A stretch of DNA of 64,000 bases. Origin: Pyrocephalus nanus (lineage: Eukaryota > Chordata > Aves > Passeriformes > Tyrannidae). Location: positions 38,068,232 through 38,132,231 of the forward strand of contig CM076267.1 of assembly GCA_038380795.1 (NCBI GenBank), read 5' to 3'. A model generated the notes under the pieces. It saw only the letters and a program-made list of their open reading frames with translations, ran no database searches and was not told the origin of the DNA. The position numbers were made by a program, and so were the translations under genes. Positions 1 through 12,587 of the stretch are shown here, piece after piece (position 1 is the stretch's first letter; every line of letters begins with the position of its first letter).

Positions 1-564
1 AAGAATCATTTCAGTAGAGAAAAATCTCTTTTTAAAAGAACATAATTACCCTTTTCTTGCCTCAAAAAGCCATTCAGTGTTTCCAGAAGTTACCAAGTGA
101 GAACCAGTGATTACAGTGGGAGGTAGAATCAGCTGAGTGAATTATCAGAAAAAGCAAGAACAACACTAACACAGTTCTTGGAGCAGGGAAACTGTGTGGA
201 TCAGGACACTCCTAATTTTTTAGAGGCACATATAAGCAGGCAGACAGAGGGATCATAGGAGCATGAAACAATTTTTTCTTAGCATAAATATCTATTTAAA
301 TTAACTTTTCCTTATCTCATCAGAAATAAAAGCTCTGTGTTACATAAGAGGTGGTGTAACAGTCAGGTAATGTAACACATCACTTTATCCTCCTGCATCC
401 CCAAGTGGTGATGCTTGTAAAAAATTATGCAAATATTGTCACAACCTGAAAAATAATTACCAGCAAGACAAGAATGTAACATGCCTAAGGGATCCTGAAC
501 TGGTGTCATTATATCTGTTGACCGTTTGCCTCAGAAAAAAATCTCACAAAAAATAAATTTCTAC
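1..564. other. CALCRL intron sequence (left edge)
   Basis: Intron following the 565-709 coding exon, beginning on the minus strand with GTAGAAAT at 564-557. I looked for the next CALCRL ectodomain exon (the one with the conserved Cys/Trp pairs) and did not find it, so it lies beyond the window. No repeat family recognised; the stretch is AT-rich. Confidence 0.7.
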
Positions 565-709
565 CTTCTTTCCTATGAATAGGATCTTGCATGATTTTCT
601 GGTAGCATTCATACTGTGCTGTCATAATTTTATTCCGTGTGACACTCAGCTGCATGAAGTCCTCTGTAATGTTCTGGTGCCCCTCAGATGGTACAGCAGT
701 GGCAAAAAA
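565..709 (-). CDS. CALCRL: CALCRL coding exon 2: ectodomain N-terminus
   Basis: Calcitonin-receptor-like receptor is a plasma-membrane class B GPCR. With RAMP1 it forms the CGRP receptor, and with RAMP2/3 the adrenomedullin receptors. On the minus strand the exon follows a CCTCTTAG acceptor and ends AAAGAAG|GTAGAAA. It is 145 nt, entered in phase 0 and left in phase 1. It encodes [40 protein letters not shown] and [28 protein letters not shown] is essentially identical to the human N-terminal alpha-helix region. The Cys is the first of the six ectodomain cysteines. An NIT N-glycosylation sequon sits in the variable part just before the conserved block. Identity is firm; the rest of the receptor is outside the window. 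Confidence 0.94.
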
Positions 710-1726
710 CTAAGAGGAAAAAGACTTCTTTTAGCAAATCACCCATAAGTTCCAACATAAACTCCTCTCAATGTCAATCTTTTTAAATATCATATTTTAA
801 ATATGGTTTTACTGAAGGAAGGGGATCTTCAAGTCTTATTACTGGCAGTGTGATTTTTGTGGGTTTTTTCTGGTTAATTTAGCAATTCTTATGGCTGAGT
901 CTTGACAAATGTCTCCTGAATGAGCATGGGGGAGTAACAACCGGCAAGATTTGTAAATAGTAGTGGCAGCATGCATAGAAAGCGCTGAGACAGCCAGAGG
1001 TACATCAGCATATTTTCATAAAATCCAGTGAAATATATCAAAGTTCAGTCTAAAAGGCATTTCAGTCAGACCCAAAATGATCCCTTATGAAAAAAAAAAG
1101 GGATATATACTTTATGCACTGAAGCATTTGGCTTGTCCAGAGCTATTTGGCTTCTCTAATCTGGTGAACCATAAAGTCAACCCTCAGAATGCAAAAAGAC
1201 ATTCAAAAGACAGGACATACACTTTTATAGATACTAAAATTAAAAAAAAAATAAATCTTAGGATTCCTGATCAAAATCTGTACTTTTTAAGTGCATTTTT
1301 TAATAGCAATTTTATATTTTCCGGGAAGCCACTAAAACGTCATGTTAAAACAGAACTGCAGATTGAAATACTCCACCACTGTCACACAAGGGATGAACTT
1401 TAAAGTCCTGAGGATGTCCCTCTGAATCTCAGATGTCTCCTCCACTCTTCCTGGGGTCCACAGAGTATTGCTTGTATGTCACTTATCAACTATTGCTGTT
1501 CTCAGCCAGCTAAGGATATGATGGGTTCAGCAGAGGTAAACACTATTTCTGTTCCTTTACTAGGGGAATTTAAAGGAGAACAGAAGGTGGATGAAGATCC
1601 TGTTGTGCAGAAACCACGTCTGGACACAAGATTAGTTTTTTCTGCATTTCCTTATTAATAATTTCTATGGTATTCTGTATATGCTGGTTAAAATTGCAAG
1701 GGATTTAAAAAATTCATAAGACTCAC
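710..1726. other. CALCRL intron between coding exons 1 and 2
   Basis: A 1,017-nt intron on the minus strand, GTGAGT at 1726-1721 to CAG-type acceptor CTTAG at 714-710. It contains short A/T-rich runs and spurious open frames without recognisable domains. No mobile element seen. Confidence 0.8.
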
Positions 1727-1823
1727 CATAGTAACCGATAAGAAGAGTAAAAACATGATCCAGTTTTTTGTCATCTCTGAGGCCGATGCAGTGAATTTTA
1801 TGTTGTGGTTGAATGAACTCAAA
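1727..1823 (-). CDS. CALCRL: CALCRL coding exon 1: start codon and signal peptide
   Basis: Minus-strand exon bounded by a TTGCAG acceptor (AG at 1825-1824) and a TATG|GTGAGT donor. The first 49 nt are 5' UTR. The ATG is at 1774-1772 with a purine (G) at -3. It opens MTKNWIMFLLFLSVTM and splices in phase 0 onto [10 protein letters not shown] in the next exon, giving a classical signal peptide: basic N-terminus, Leu/Phe-rich core and small residues near ATA. This matches the CALCRL gene plan, in which a short exon carries the start and signal peptide. The signal sequence itself is poorly conserved against human, so the call rests on splice sites, phase and hydrophobicity. The only annotated coding part is 1727-1774. 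Confidence 0.87.
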
Positions 1824-2227
1824 CTGCAATGGGAAAAAAAAAATTAGAAAGAAATTTAGCAACTAATGAAAGCCCAAAGGGATAAAAGACTTATTTTATT
1901 TCTGAATTAAACCAAGCCAGTGGAGGTCCTCTCGATTTGTCTTCACATGCAGCGATGCCAGGCGATACACACGGTGATACACAAGGCAGTGTCGAAACAA
2001 GGCCCTCGGTTCACCAGCAGTGATCCCCAGCAGAAGGTTTTCTCCTGCACTGCTGCCTCCATTGCCTCAACCAAAACCTTCAAAGGTGTTGTCTCAGCCA
2101 GGTACCCGGCACCAACTCAAGAGCAATTAGCCCTGAGATACGAGTGCCCTCCTGGACACCTCTGCCTTGGGGCCACCACAGAAAACTGCAGTTCAGTTTC
2201 CTTAAAGCAGACTCAGACTTTTACAAG

Positions 2228-2247
2228 CACACACACACACACACACA
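2228..2247. repeat. (CA)10 microsatellite
   Basis: Uninterrupted CA dinucleotide run of 20 nt, seen directly. It lies in the CALCRL 5' intron. Confidence 0.97.
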
Positions 2248-2382
2248 ATTATTTTGTATTTTCTTCATACCAGATGATATTTAATTTTGCCATTTCTGGA
2301 ATAACTGATCTAGCAAGTAGCCACTTTACCCTGAAGTTACAACTTTGCAAAGATGACAATGATGCTGCAAGAATTAATTGTG

Positions 2383-2436
2383 AGCTGTAAAGTAGTTTCT
2401 GTATCTGCAGTAGCTGTAAAGTAGTTTCTTTATCTG
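2383..2436. repeat. 25-bp near-perfect direct repeat, two copies
   Basis: Copies at 2383-2407 and 2412-2436 share agctgtaaagtagtttct followed by (g/t)tatctg. They differ at one base and are separated by 4 nt, consistent with a recent local tandem duplication. Confidence 0.93.
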
Positions 2437-4113
2437 TCATTTGAAGAAAATACAACTACCCAAACCAGATATGATCACCTTACAATGCAGACTATTCTTG
2501 GAATTGATTCTTGCAGTATGAAATGCACCAAATGCATAAAATATGCAAAATTATTTATTAAGTACGTAGACCATCTATCTAGGGTAAACCTGCTGTGATA
2601 ACTGCCTCAGGAGGAAGGGAAATTTCTCAGAGATTTGTCGTGCAATATTTCACTGTGTGTCCTGAAGTATCCTGAGAAGATCACAGAACTGTGCCTGGAA
2701 CTGAGATAAGAGCTTTACTTCTGCTTGCCATCATGGAGAAAGGCCTCCCCATATTTAATTTAAGTTATAACAACTAAACCACACCTCGCAAATCTAAGTA
2801 TCTCATTGTACAACCATTAATGAAGCTACTTTCAGCTGAAATAAAGATGGTAACACATTTGTGAGCGTAGCTCCCTTGTACAGATTCATTCAGTACAAAT
2901 CTTACAGTGTGAATGCAGATCCAAATCTCACATCCTCCAGAAGTCCCTCATACAGCCAGCTCAAGGATCCCACTGCCACAGAACCAAGAGGACTGGTGGG
3001 TGCTGAGTGCACAGAAACCTGCACCCTGAGCTCAGATCACACTTGGAAGTTTTTCTTATCCAGCTGATCCGTCCTATGAGGGACTGGAGGATGACAAACA
3101 ACCGGTAGTACTTTGGCATGCAGAGGTAATTGGACAGAAAGCTCATTCTTTTTTTAAAATAACCCTGTCTTAGTCATAAAAAAGCAACTGTTCTATACCT
3201 ACTTTTCTGCTTTTATGCTGAAACTGAGTCCTCTTAATACAACAACACAATCAACAGCATTTTGTAGGATATGCTAACTACAAAATATGAGATCACTGCT
3301 GCTTACTGCACAGCCTGGTGCAGATACAAGAGATGTGTTGTAAAATCAGTTACTTTTGTGCCTGTTTCACCCAGACTAAAACTATATCCTTAATCTTCCT
3401 TCTATTTTTTCCAGTGGCACACAGTCCTGGAACACTGATTGCTGTAAATTGCACAGGTAATTCCTTATGAGACACTGCAATTCAAACACAATGTTCTGAA
3501 GGCTCTTAGAACACTTATAGAGAGACCAATTAACATCCCTGAAATGTTAGTTTGAGCAAATACTCCTCTGGAAAACCCACACGTGGTGAGAACTAAAGTA
3601 AAGGGATAATTGTAGGGATCATGTTAACTAAAGAAAAATCTAAATATCTACATATCTACTAAAGGTTGCCTAAAACCAGATATCTACAAATATCTAAATT
3701 AGATGTCTAAGTTAGCAAAAGGGCAATAGGATTTCAACTCTGCATGACAAATGGGAGCAAGGATGATTAATTCAAACCTTCAACAAATTTCATTCATTTA
3801 AAGCGTGAAAAAAACCTGACCTTCTGGAATTAATAACTTGACTGTTAAGTAAGTCAATAATCTTTTCTCTCCAAAATATGACAAAGCACATCTGTGCAGA
3901 GTTAATATCCACAAATGATGTGCACAAGCCAAGAGATCAATCAAGTAGAAAAAGCAACCATAATTTGGGTACGTATACAAGAGTTCAAAATAATTTTCTA
4001 CACAATAGTTCCAAAAATCCTTATGCTAAAACTAATGTTGGATGGAAAATTTAAAATGCGTATTCATATACTGCCCTTCCTTAGCCTTGCTTATCTAGGC
4101 TTCTTAATTTATT

Positions 4114-4149
4114 TAAAAGATACAATTTATCTAAAAGATACAATATCAT
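4114..4149. repeat. 18-bp tandem duplication
   Basis: Two adjacent copies of taaaagatacaatttatc / taaaagatacaatatca-type sequence (4114-4131 and 4132-4149). AT-rich, local duplication only. Confidence 0.85.
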
Positions 4150-7100
4150 ATAAACAAAGGCTGAAATTATCTGCTTTGATTCACAGTCCAAGTTTATTTC
4201 TGTTTCACAATATCAAAAGTCATCCCTTAGCTCTGTTCCTTTTATGGTCCAAATCTTTTAATACCTACTGATTTTGTAAACATTTCCTATCAACTGTCCC
4301 AGCATCTACTATTAAATTATTAAGTCTTCCCAGGAGAGAAAATGTTAAGTAAAGCCTATAATTCACTCTATGCTTTAACTCATTTCTCTCCATTGCAAAC
4401 TTCAACAGAAAAAAATAGAGAGAGAGAGAGAAAAAAATGCTTTTTCTAAACATCCCTACTTATGGAATAAAGTACAAAATGCAGGATGAAGGTCATTCAG
4501 ATACCTATTTGGACTTCAGAAAAGCATTTCTTGCCTCACTACATGAATTCATTCACTCAACATGGAAGCTGAGAGAGAATCCCTTGACTCCACTCTGTGA
4601 CAGTGGGGACCTGCACGAAATCCAGTAGGACTGTGATTTACATGAGAGGTACTGAACGAAACTGTAAGTGGTGAAAACACAACACTATAGCTACCAGCAG
4701 TGTTCTGGCTTTGTTTTCCCTGGAAAAGGGATCATCAGAGGGAAGAGAATGGGGAATTGCAACAGCAACTCAGACCTTCAAAATATCATTTTTATTTTTT
4801 GCACTGAAGACAGTGAAGACTGGAATAACTTAAAAAAAAGGAACTTTCTGATTTTCCTCTTCATTACGTTCTTTTTTACCCACATTAATGATCCTCCTGA
4901 GGCCAACATTGTGTTTGTCACTGATAGCAGTGACATCTACTGAAGAAGGAGGAATTCAAAAGGAACTGCAAGCTGAACTTAGCCAAAATAGCCACTGGTA
5001 TGGCTTTAACAGATGTTTACATTTCTCTTCTTTCTGCTTTCTCTACAGAGCCATCCTGCTTAATCAGCTGTTTCTACTTTTAACCTTTCCCCATCCTCCC
5101 AAGAATAAATGGCATTCCTGCTGAGCTCCAGACACTTCCCATTTCAATGACACAGTAAAAGGGTTAAAAAAAGGTAGTCAGCCAGAAAGATCCTTTTTTG
5201 AACTTGAAACCCACGATTAGCACAAAATCAAAACTGAAGACAGCTTCTACCTCAGCAGTTGCCCTCCAGTCTGACCCTGTGACAGCGGGATAGGAAGGAG
5301 ATCCTACTTATGTCTTTGCAGGTACATTCATACACGTGCACAGACATTTCTCACTAACTGGTAACCTTTGGTTTGCCCAGGGAAAAGAAGCCAAACATAC
5401 AAACCAACCCCACCACCACCACCAAAACCACAAAACATTTGCAGTGGAAATGACACACCTTGCAGTGTGAAGTTAAACACGTATGGATATCGATGTAAAT
5501 CCTTCCTCCGTGACTGAAAATGGGGTCAGAATGGGTATTTTCTAGACCACCTCTCCCCCTCTTCTTGTTGCCCTCTCAGTCTCTGGCTTTGTTTTGTTGC
5601 AATCTCTCTTAGAAATAACTGTACATGCTACCTGGTTACATCTGGTTCTTTTTAGAGAGCAGCATGCAACTCAAAGTATTTTAAACCTCAAGCAGTGTTT
5701 GGTTGTTTCTGTCCAAGATACAGGCAAAAGAAAGCATCTGGAAAATGCCCTATGCTTTTCCCTAATTTGAATTGCTGTAGTACAGTGTTATAAAAAACAA
5801 CCCCAAAACCCAGTAGCCTCAAATGGAATTACATCTCCACTTACATAAACTTTCTGGGGAATACTCTTCTGACTAAAAGGCTTAGAAAGAAGGCAGTGCC
5901 AGCCCAACATTAATGCATACCAGATCTACTGATTCCTAAAAGTGGACTACAAAATCTCCACACTTATCTTAGAGAACTGTGCAGGGCAGTTTGGAAATCT
6001 TCCTATTTGGGTAAAATGCCTTTACTTCTGAGGGAATCACTTCTGTCAGCATTTGATCAAACTGCTCTAATGGTATTCCATAACACCTCATAAATTCAAT
6101 TTAATCTACTATACTGCTTTACAACACTGATGCTTATGGAAGGCATTTCCACCCTCACAGCCATTATCCATTCAAATCCCACCCTGTGACCTCCTCTCTT
6201 CAAATCAGTTGGGGCACACATCAGGAAAAATGGAACAACAAGAATAAAAAAAATACTCTTAACACTATTTTGAATTCATTAGAAGCACTGGGAGAGATCC
6301 CTGTGTGTGGAGAACCCTGAAAAGAGTTCATCTGAGAAGTAGAGTGGCTTACACAGGATATTCCTTGCACTGCAGAATAAAGATGCTTCTAGGCCACATG
6401 AAGAACTCCACAGGTGAATTAGTAATTAGGAAAATATTTGCAATACTCATATAATCGTCATGAAAATTAGGAAATAAACTCCAAGATTAAGAAGGAATCA
6501 AGTTTCTTTAGTCATCTCATCCTCTGAACACAGAGCATTGCTCACATGTGTGGAGACATTGTAAAAAAAAAACCACATTGAAAAATCCTTACTTCTCCTT
6601 TTCCTTCAGGAATTTTTCCTAGGAAGCAGTTGTGGCACAATGGCATTGACTGCCTTCTTGAGGATTAACAGAAATCAAGAAGCAATGCAGTGGCACATCT
6701 CAATTTTACCATTCCATTATTTTTTAACAGCTTTATCATGCGGGTGATAGTTCAGCAGGAAAAAGTGCTCGCTGTTTACTTCTTGGGCCATGAGCTACCC
6801 TAGTCTCCCCACGCAAGCAGAAAATTAGTCCTTGTTCAAAGATGTTTTCACATCTTTTATTCTCTCCATTACCACACTTTTTGCTTTTGTTTTTATGCCA
6901 CTCTGGTTTCTTGCCAGAGGCCCTGCAGAGATTGAAGAACCATCTGCATATGAGATTACACAGATTAAATTATTCCCGTGGACTTCTTCCCATGAATAGT
7001 TTTTGGCCACCACTCAGATCTAAGTTTTGTCACCTGCACCCAACAGAAATTACCAGCAGCAATTTGCAACACCCGTGGCCAGTTCCAGTAATACCTAAAA

Positions 7101-7576
7101 TTCTAAGAACCCATCACCAAGTGATGAAGGTGGTGCTAGTTTTTTTTCTGGGTGGGAGGAAACCCTCTATTTTCTAACACTTTTCTTCTTTTGCTCAGTT
7201 CACAGGTTTGGATGACATTGTAAACTATGCTGAGGAGAAACATGGGCTATGGAGGACCAGTTAAAATCCAGACCTACCAACAAAAAACCAGAAAGAAACC
7301 CCACCACAAGAAAACTCTCCAAAGGAGGGCTTGGAGGAGGAAACATCCACAAGGTTCTTCCCCCGGAATATTCTGCCATTCCTGCTCTTGGGCAGCATTA
7401 TTCCTTTCCACACAGCAGACTGCAGAGCTAAGATGTTTTTGAGGTTTTGTCCATCACACCAGTTTTGGCTCTTTAAAACAGTATTTCCACCGATAAAAAA
7501 AGGGTAAGAGGATTTCTTCCTTCTGGCTTTCACACAGGCAGATCTTCTCAAGAGAAGATCTTTCTCTGTGCTTTTC

Positions 7577-7620
7577 ATAAATTATGAAGGCTCTGCCTAT
7601 AAATTATGAAGGTTCTACCC
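7577..7620. repeat. 22-bp tandem duplication
   Basis: Copies 7577-7598 and 7599-7620 both begin ataaattatgaagg and match at about 19 of 22 positions. No coding meaning. Confidence 0.92.
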
Positions 7621-9841
7621 CCTCCTTCTCAAATGTGGTGAACTTTCTACATGCCTTAAGGACATCTGAAGCCAGCAAATGCTGTGATGGCATGTGGAAG
7701 ATAGGCAAGGATTCAATCAGGGTTATAGTTACAAGTTGGTAGAATATTTAACTATGCCAAATAAATGCATCCTGTGAATGTTAAAACCATCAAAGCAAAG
7801 CGAAATTATTGATCTCACTTGAGGGACCAGTTCTTAAATGAAAGCAATCTGTCAAGCCAACAGATTGACAGGGCTTTACTCTCAGAGATTCACTTGTGAT
7901 TTCCAGTTTACAGTTTATGGTTATTAATTCCTCTAGATTTTTTAGTGAGTGATGTTTGGCTATCATTATGTAAGCATATTGTTATTTGATTTTACAAACT
8001 TGAGCTTTTTCATCACATAACTCTAACCCAAACTGTGTCCCAGCAAAGACTATTAACAGAAATTAAGATGATGGCAGACTAATGAATGAGTAAATTCCAA
8101 TAGCTGATGGATCAAGGTGATTTAATGCTGGTACTTCTCTTTTCTTTCTTTCTATTTTTTTTTTTTTAAACTCTAAAAATGTCTTGCTATAGCAATTAGA
8201 AAAAAAGAAAGAAAACAAATTTAGTAAATCTTCCTGGAAGTTTACTTCCTCCAGAACAACTGCTATGCTGTGGCAAGGATGTTCCAATGAACATGTTATT
8301 TTAAATAACGGGATTGCTCGTGACATTCATTTCTCTCCATGGATTTCATGCTATGAGAAAGTTGGAGAGCTCCCCCATTCTATATTCTGCATGTATTCAA
8401 CAAAAACAAAACAAAACAAAACACCCTGTAAATGAAACTGGAGCAAGATACCCACAGACACAGGGAGCAAACCCCAAAATTCATTGGGATGTGACTTCAA
8501 ACCCAATGACAGGATACAGCAAAGCATCACAAGGATGCCACTGGAACTACTGAATCTTCCTGCCTGAGCCCAAATTCTATCATTTTGTTCTAGATGCATA
8601 TTAGGATCAATGGGTATCTTAAGAGATTTTAGGAGAGGCCTCCAGGCCTTTGGAAGGTGTGGGAACAACCCTTGACTGAGAGTGGACATTGAGATGGATT
8701 CAATGAGCCTTATGGTCCCTTAAATCTTCACATTCAGCATGTGTGAATAATATGTGTAAAAAATATGGTATATTCCTCCCCCCCAAAAAAATTCTCCACC
8801 TCCAAGCCAAATTATTTGGTTTGGATTTACGAATTCATCAGATAGACCTTACCATGTGTATAAAGCCCCTTGTTTAGATGTCTGAAGTGGATTTTTTTTT
8901 TCCCAGACATTGCTGTTTACAGCTGCAGAGAGTGAACTGCTGCACTGTGTACCCCTTTCGGTCAGTGTTTTTTTATTTGAATGACTCTGTCTGATGCTGT
9001 TTACCAAGTAATGACCCAAAAGAGATCCAAGGGTTGCTTTGTGAAAATGTTTACGGCATGAAGTCATTTTCTCAGCTGGCTGAGTTTTAAAAGTTTTTTG
9101 TTATTTCTTCATTGACACATGCTAATTTTACAAGAACAGTATTTCCACAGTTCAAAGACTTTCCTCAAGGTCAGAACAAGGCAATGGGAACAGGAGAATG
9201 GGTTAAGCTAAATGTACCAGGACTTTTGTTTTTTCTCAGAGCTTACCGCTCAGGCTTTTTCTCACTGGCCCCAACCCAGTTTGGCAGCTAAATGTCTATG
9301 AATCTTACAGGTTTCACACTAGTTTCCTCTAGATTGCCATTTGGAACTGCAAATATTTACACATAAATATGCATAAATATATTCTCGTTTGGTTACGAAT
9401 AAAGTCACAAGTTTTAAAATATTACTTTTTAAAAGAAATTATTAATTTTTCAGGTGGACCATGCCACGCCAGCAGCTCAGAGCAGGCTGGGGAGGGATCA
9501 GGTGGCCAGGAAAGGGAACTGCTTGTCCATGAACACAGTGCTGCTGCAGCCACTGCATCACAACCGGTGTCCTAACGCTGGGTTCACCACTGGTCAATGA
9601 CTTGATCACAACTTATGAACCAAATAGAGATAAACTCTTCATGGAAATGTCAGAAGCACCACACTCTCCTCATTTGTGCTGGGTTTCTTTCTTTTACTTA
9701 AAAAAACCAACAACCAACAACGGAGAAACCCCACTAACAAAAAAAACCCAACAACCAAAACCAACCAACAAACCCAAAAAAAGACCCAAAATATAACACA
9801 GAAAACTAAAATATCCCCAGAGCAGCTTTCTTTTCACTGGC

Positions 9842-9875
9842 AACAATTCTGGTCTAGGAACAATTCTGGTCTGGC
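9842..9875. repeat. 17-bp tandem duplication
   Basis: aacaattctggtct occurs twice back to back (9842-9858 and 9859-9875), with three-base tails that differ slightly. Confidence 0.9.
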
Positions 9876-12544
9876 AACGGATGAAATTTCAGATAAGAAG
9901 TGCATGTCTACATTTTCTCCCCTGGGATATTCTTGATGCATTTACTATTCCCAAAAAGTTCAGGTAAATTTAAGACAGCATTAGAAATATTTAGCTTAAT
10001 ATACTCACTCAAACCAAAATAAACCACCAGCTACTTCAAAGCCTTTACCAGGTCAACCTAAGTCACCACAGTTCAGAACATTTCCTCTTAAATTTAAAAT
10101 TTCACATGCCAGAGGTCAAAAGTGCGAGTTCTGGAATATTTCACCCTTTGAATATTAGACAATACATGTTGCACTGCGCAAAATTATCAAAACTACTAAT
10201 CCATCCTGTTGAAAAGCCAAAACCAAGCGGCAGCCAAAACCAACCTTTTGAATTCTAGTCATCTGCAGCTTGTCTCCTTTGCTTTAATTAGCTACAGATA
10301 CTTCCCAACTTTCCCATGGTTTGTTTTTTTGTTTTTGGGTTTTTTTTCACCTCTTGTACTCCTTAAATGGCATTTGACCAGCAAATGGTTTAAGTGGTGC
10401 TCACACAGAGCAAGCTGGGCATAAAGGAGCTTGTGAGACTTGAGAAAGTTAAACCACAGGTATTTAATCTCACCAGGATGGGAAGGAATTACTTCTGATA
10501 CATTTTTAAAGCTGCATAACAGTACATGCACATCTTCTTGAGACCCCCACAGACACGGGTGTGAACTCCCATGGGCCTGCACTCTGTACAGTGAAGGAAG
10601 GCAAAGGCTTGTACGTGACTTCTGGTGAAAGAATGGATGCACATACTCGGTGGAAAAGACTAAGAACACGTAAATGTCCAAGCTTTTATCTTTACATTTG
10701 TAGCCAGAGCTTTCATTTTTACGTCTCTCTCTTCTTCCCCTCGCAGACCAGCTGCAGAAATCATCTTAAGGTAGCCATAAAGTAGGCAGAGTGATAAAGG
10801 ATTTTTCTGTCCTCTGTCTGTATTTCCTTTAAATGAGGATATACACCAAGATATTGCCATAGCCAATGATATTTTACATTAACATCATTTTCTGTCCATC
10901 TGAGTTAACATTAGTGTTGACAAATCGAGGAAAGTATCCATCAATGTATCTAAGTCTTCTAAATGGGAATTCCCTTCAGCTTCATCCACACACTGCCCCA
11001 CCCACAGGAATACGGACATAAGCACAGCTGTGACACAGACTGAAGCATCTGGGACTAAAGAAACAGTTGTTTTGCTAGAGGTGTTTTCAGTTTGAAAGTT
11101 AATTACAGGATCAAAGCAATAAATTAACCAATTTAACAAAATTAGAAGTGAGAACCTCTGAAGGGAAGCAAACTGCTACCAAGTGACTACAGTGATTGAC
11201 CTCTTAGTATCAGCCCTGTGCATTTCTGATCTAAAAGTGTACCCAGAGGACACAACTTGTAGTATAAACATGAGAGTCTCAACTTGTGTCACACACAATC
11301 CCTCAAAAGGCACTGATGGCAGTTTGGACAGTCACTTTCAACCACCTAGGACAAATAGGAGTGGTGATCTTTGTCCGTTATCTTTTTTTGATGTGCCCTT
11401 ATTTTTAAAAGAATAATTTCTCTTTTGCATTAGCTCAGTATTTTAGTTCGAAAAAGAGTATCTAAGTAGAAACCTTTAGCACTAACTGAAATAATACACT
11501 TCTATGTTTTTCTGAAATAGCACTTAGGTATAATTTCTCCCACTTGAAATTGCATACATCAGTCCTCACCTGAAAGTAAGAAGCTATCCCTTTTCTAAGT
11601 TTACAATTTGTTCATTGACTGTCTCTCGCAAAGTCTTAATTTGTTGTTTGTTTTTTTTTTTTTTAATCACCAGGGGCTAACAACTGCAGAGACCTGCACA
11701 GGCAGGGGTCTAGCTGTTTCTAGCTGACACACCATTCTATTCCAGTCCAGTTTGATGCTGATTGTTCATCACTGAAAAATTCTACTCCCAGAGCTTTTGC
11801 TGCCTGTGGAAAGATGTGAAAAGTTTGCCATAGAGAGGCGGTTGGTGGGTGGGTGATGTGACAATTCAACTGGCACGCAGTGTGCGAGCCACACGTTTGA
11901 GAGCCAGGATGGCCACTGCTTGGATCTCGACATCACTGCACAACTGCCCTGTCCAGGACAGTCTTTTTGCAGCACATTCCATCTGGTTCACATGGCTGGA
12001 CGGTAACACCTTGGCCCAACAAAACGTGGGGCTGCACATTATCACGTCAAACCCTCTGCTCTTTGTGGAGCAGGGGTTTTTATAGGCAGTGCCAGCTGCA
12101 ATCTGTAGGAAGCTGTGTGAATGTTTCCATGAATTCAGTTGAAGATCATATGCTCAGGGTGTGGCCGTGGGAAAGACTAGTGTATCTTACACACAGTCCC
12201 TAAAGTCCATTTCGTGTTCCTTTAATTACAAACAGACTTTTCCATATCCTTTTGCAGCATTCCACCCTCCCTTACCTGAATGAAAACCAAAATAAAATAC
12301 TGTGAACATTAAAATATCACATAAACTGGACATAAAAAAAATCACTGCCGTAATAAAATTTAAGTCTCACTTGGACAAGATACTTCACAAAGATGAAATA
12401 TTGCAGGACAAATGTAGTCAATCATTACAGACTATAACAGCAGCACAGGAATGAGTCCCAAGCACAGTTCTTCTGGTCATGAATTACATATAAATATTTT
12501 TATATATAGTTTACAAGTTTAAACACATTATCCCCCCTCCAAAT

Positions 12545-12545
<1 letters not shown>

Positions 12546-12586
<41 letters not shown>
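12546..12586. repeat. (TAA)n microsatellite
   Basis: About 41 nt of uninterrupted TAA/AAT trinucleotide repeat, seen directly. A likely length polymorphism. Confidence 0.97.
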
Positions 12587-12587
<1 letters not shown>

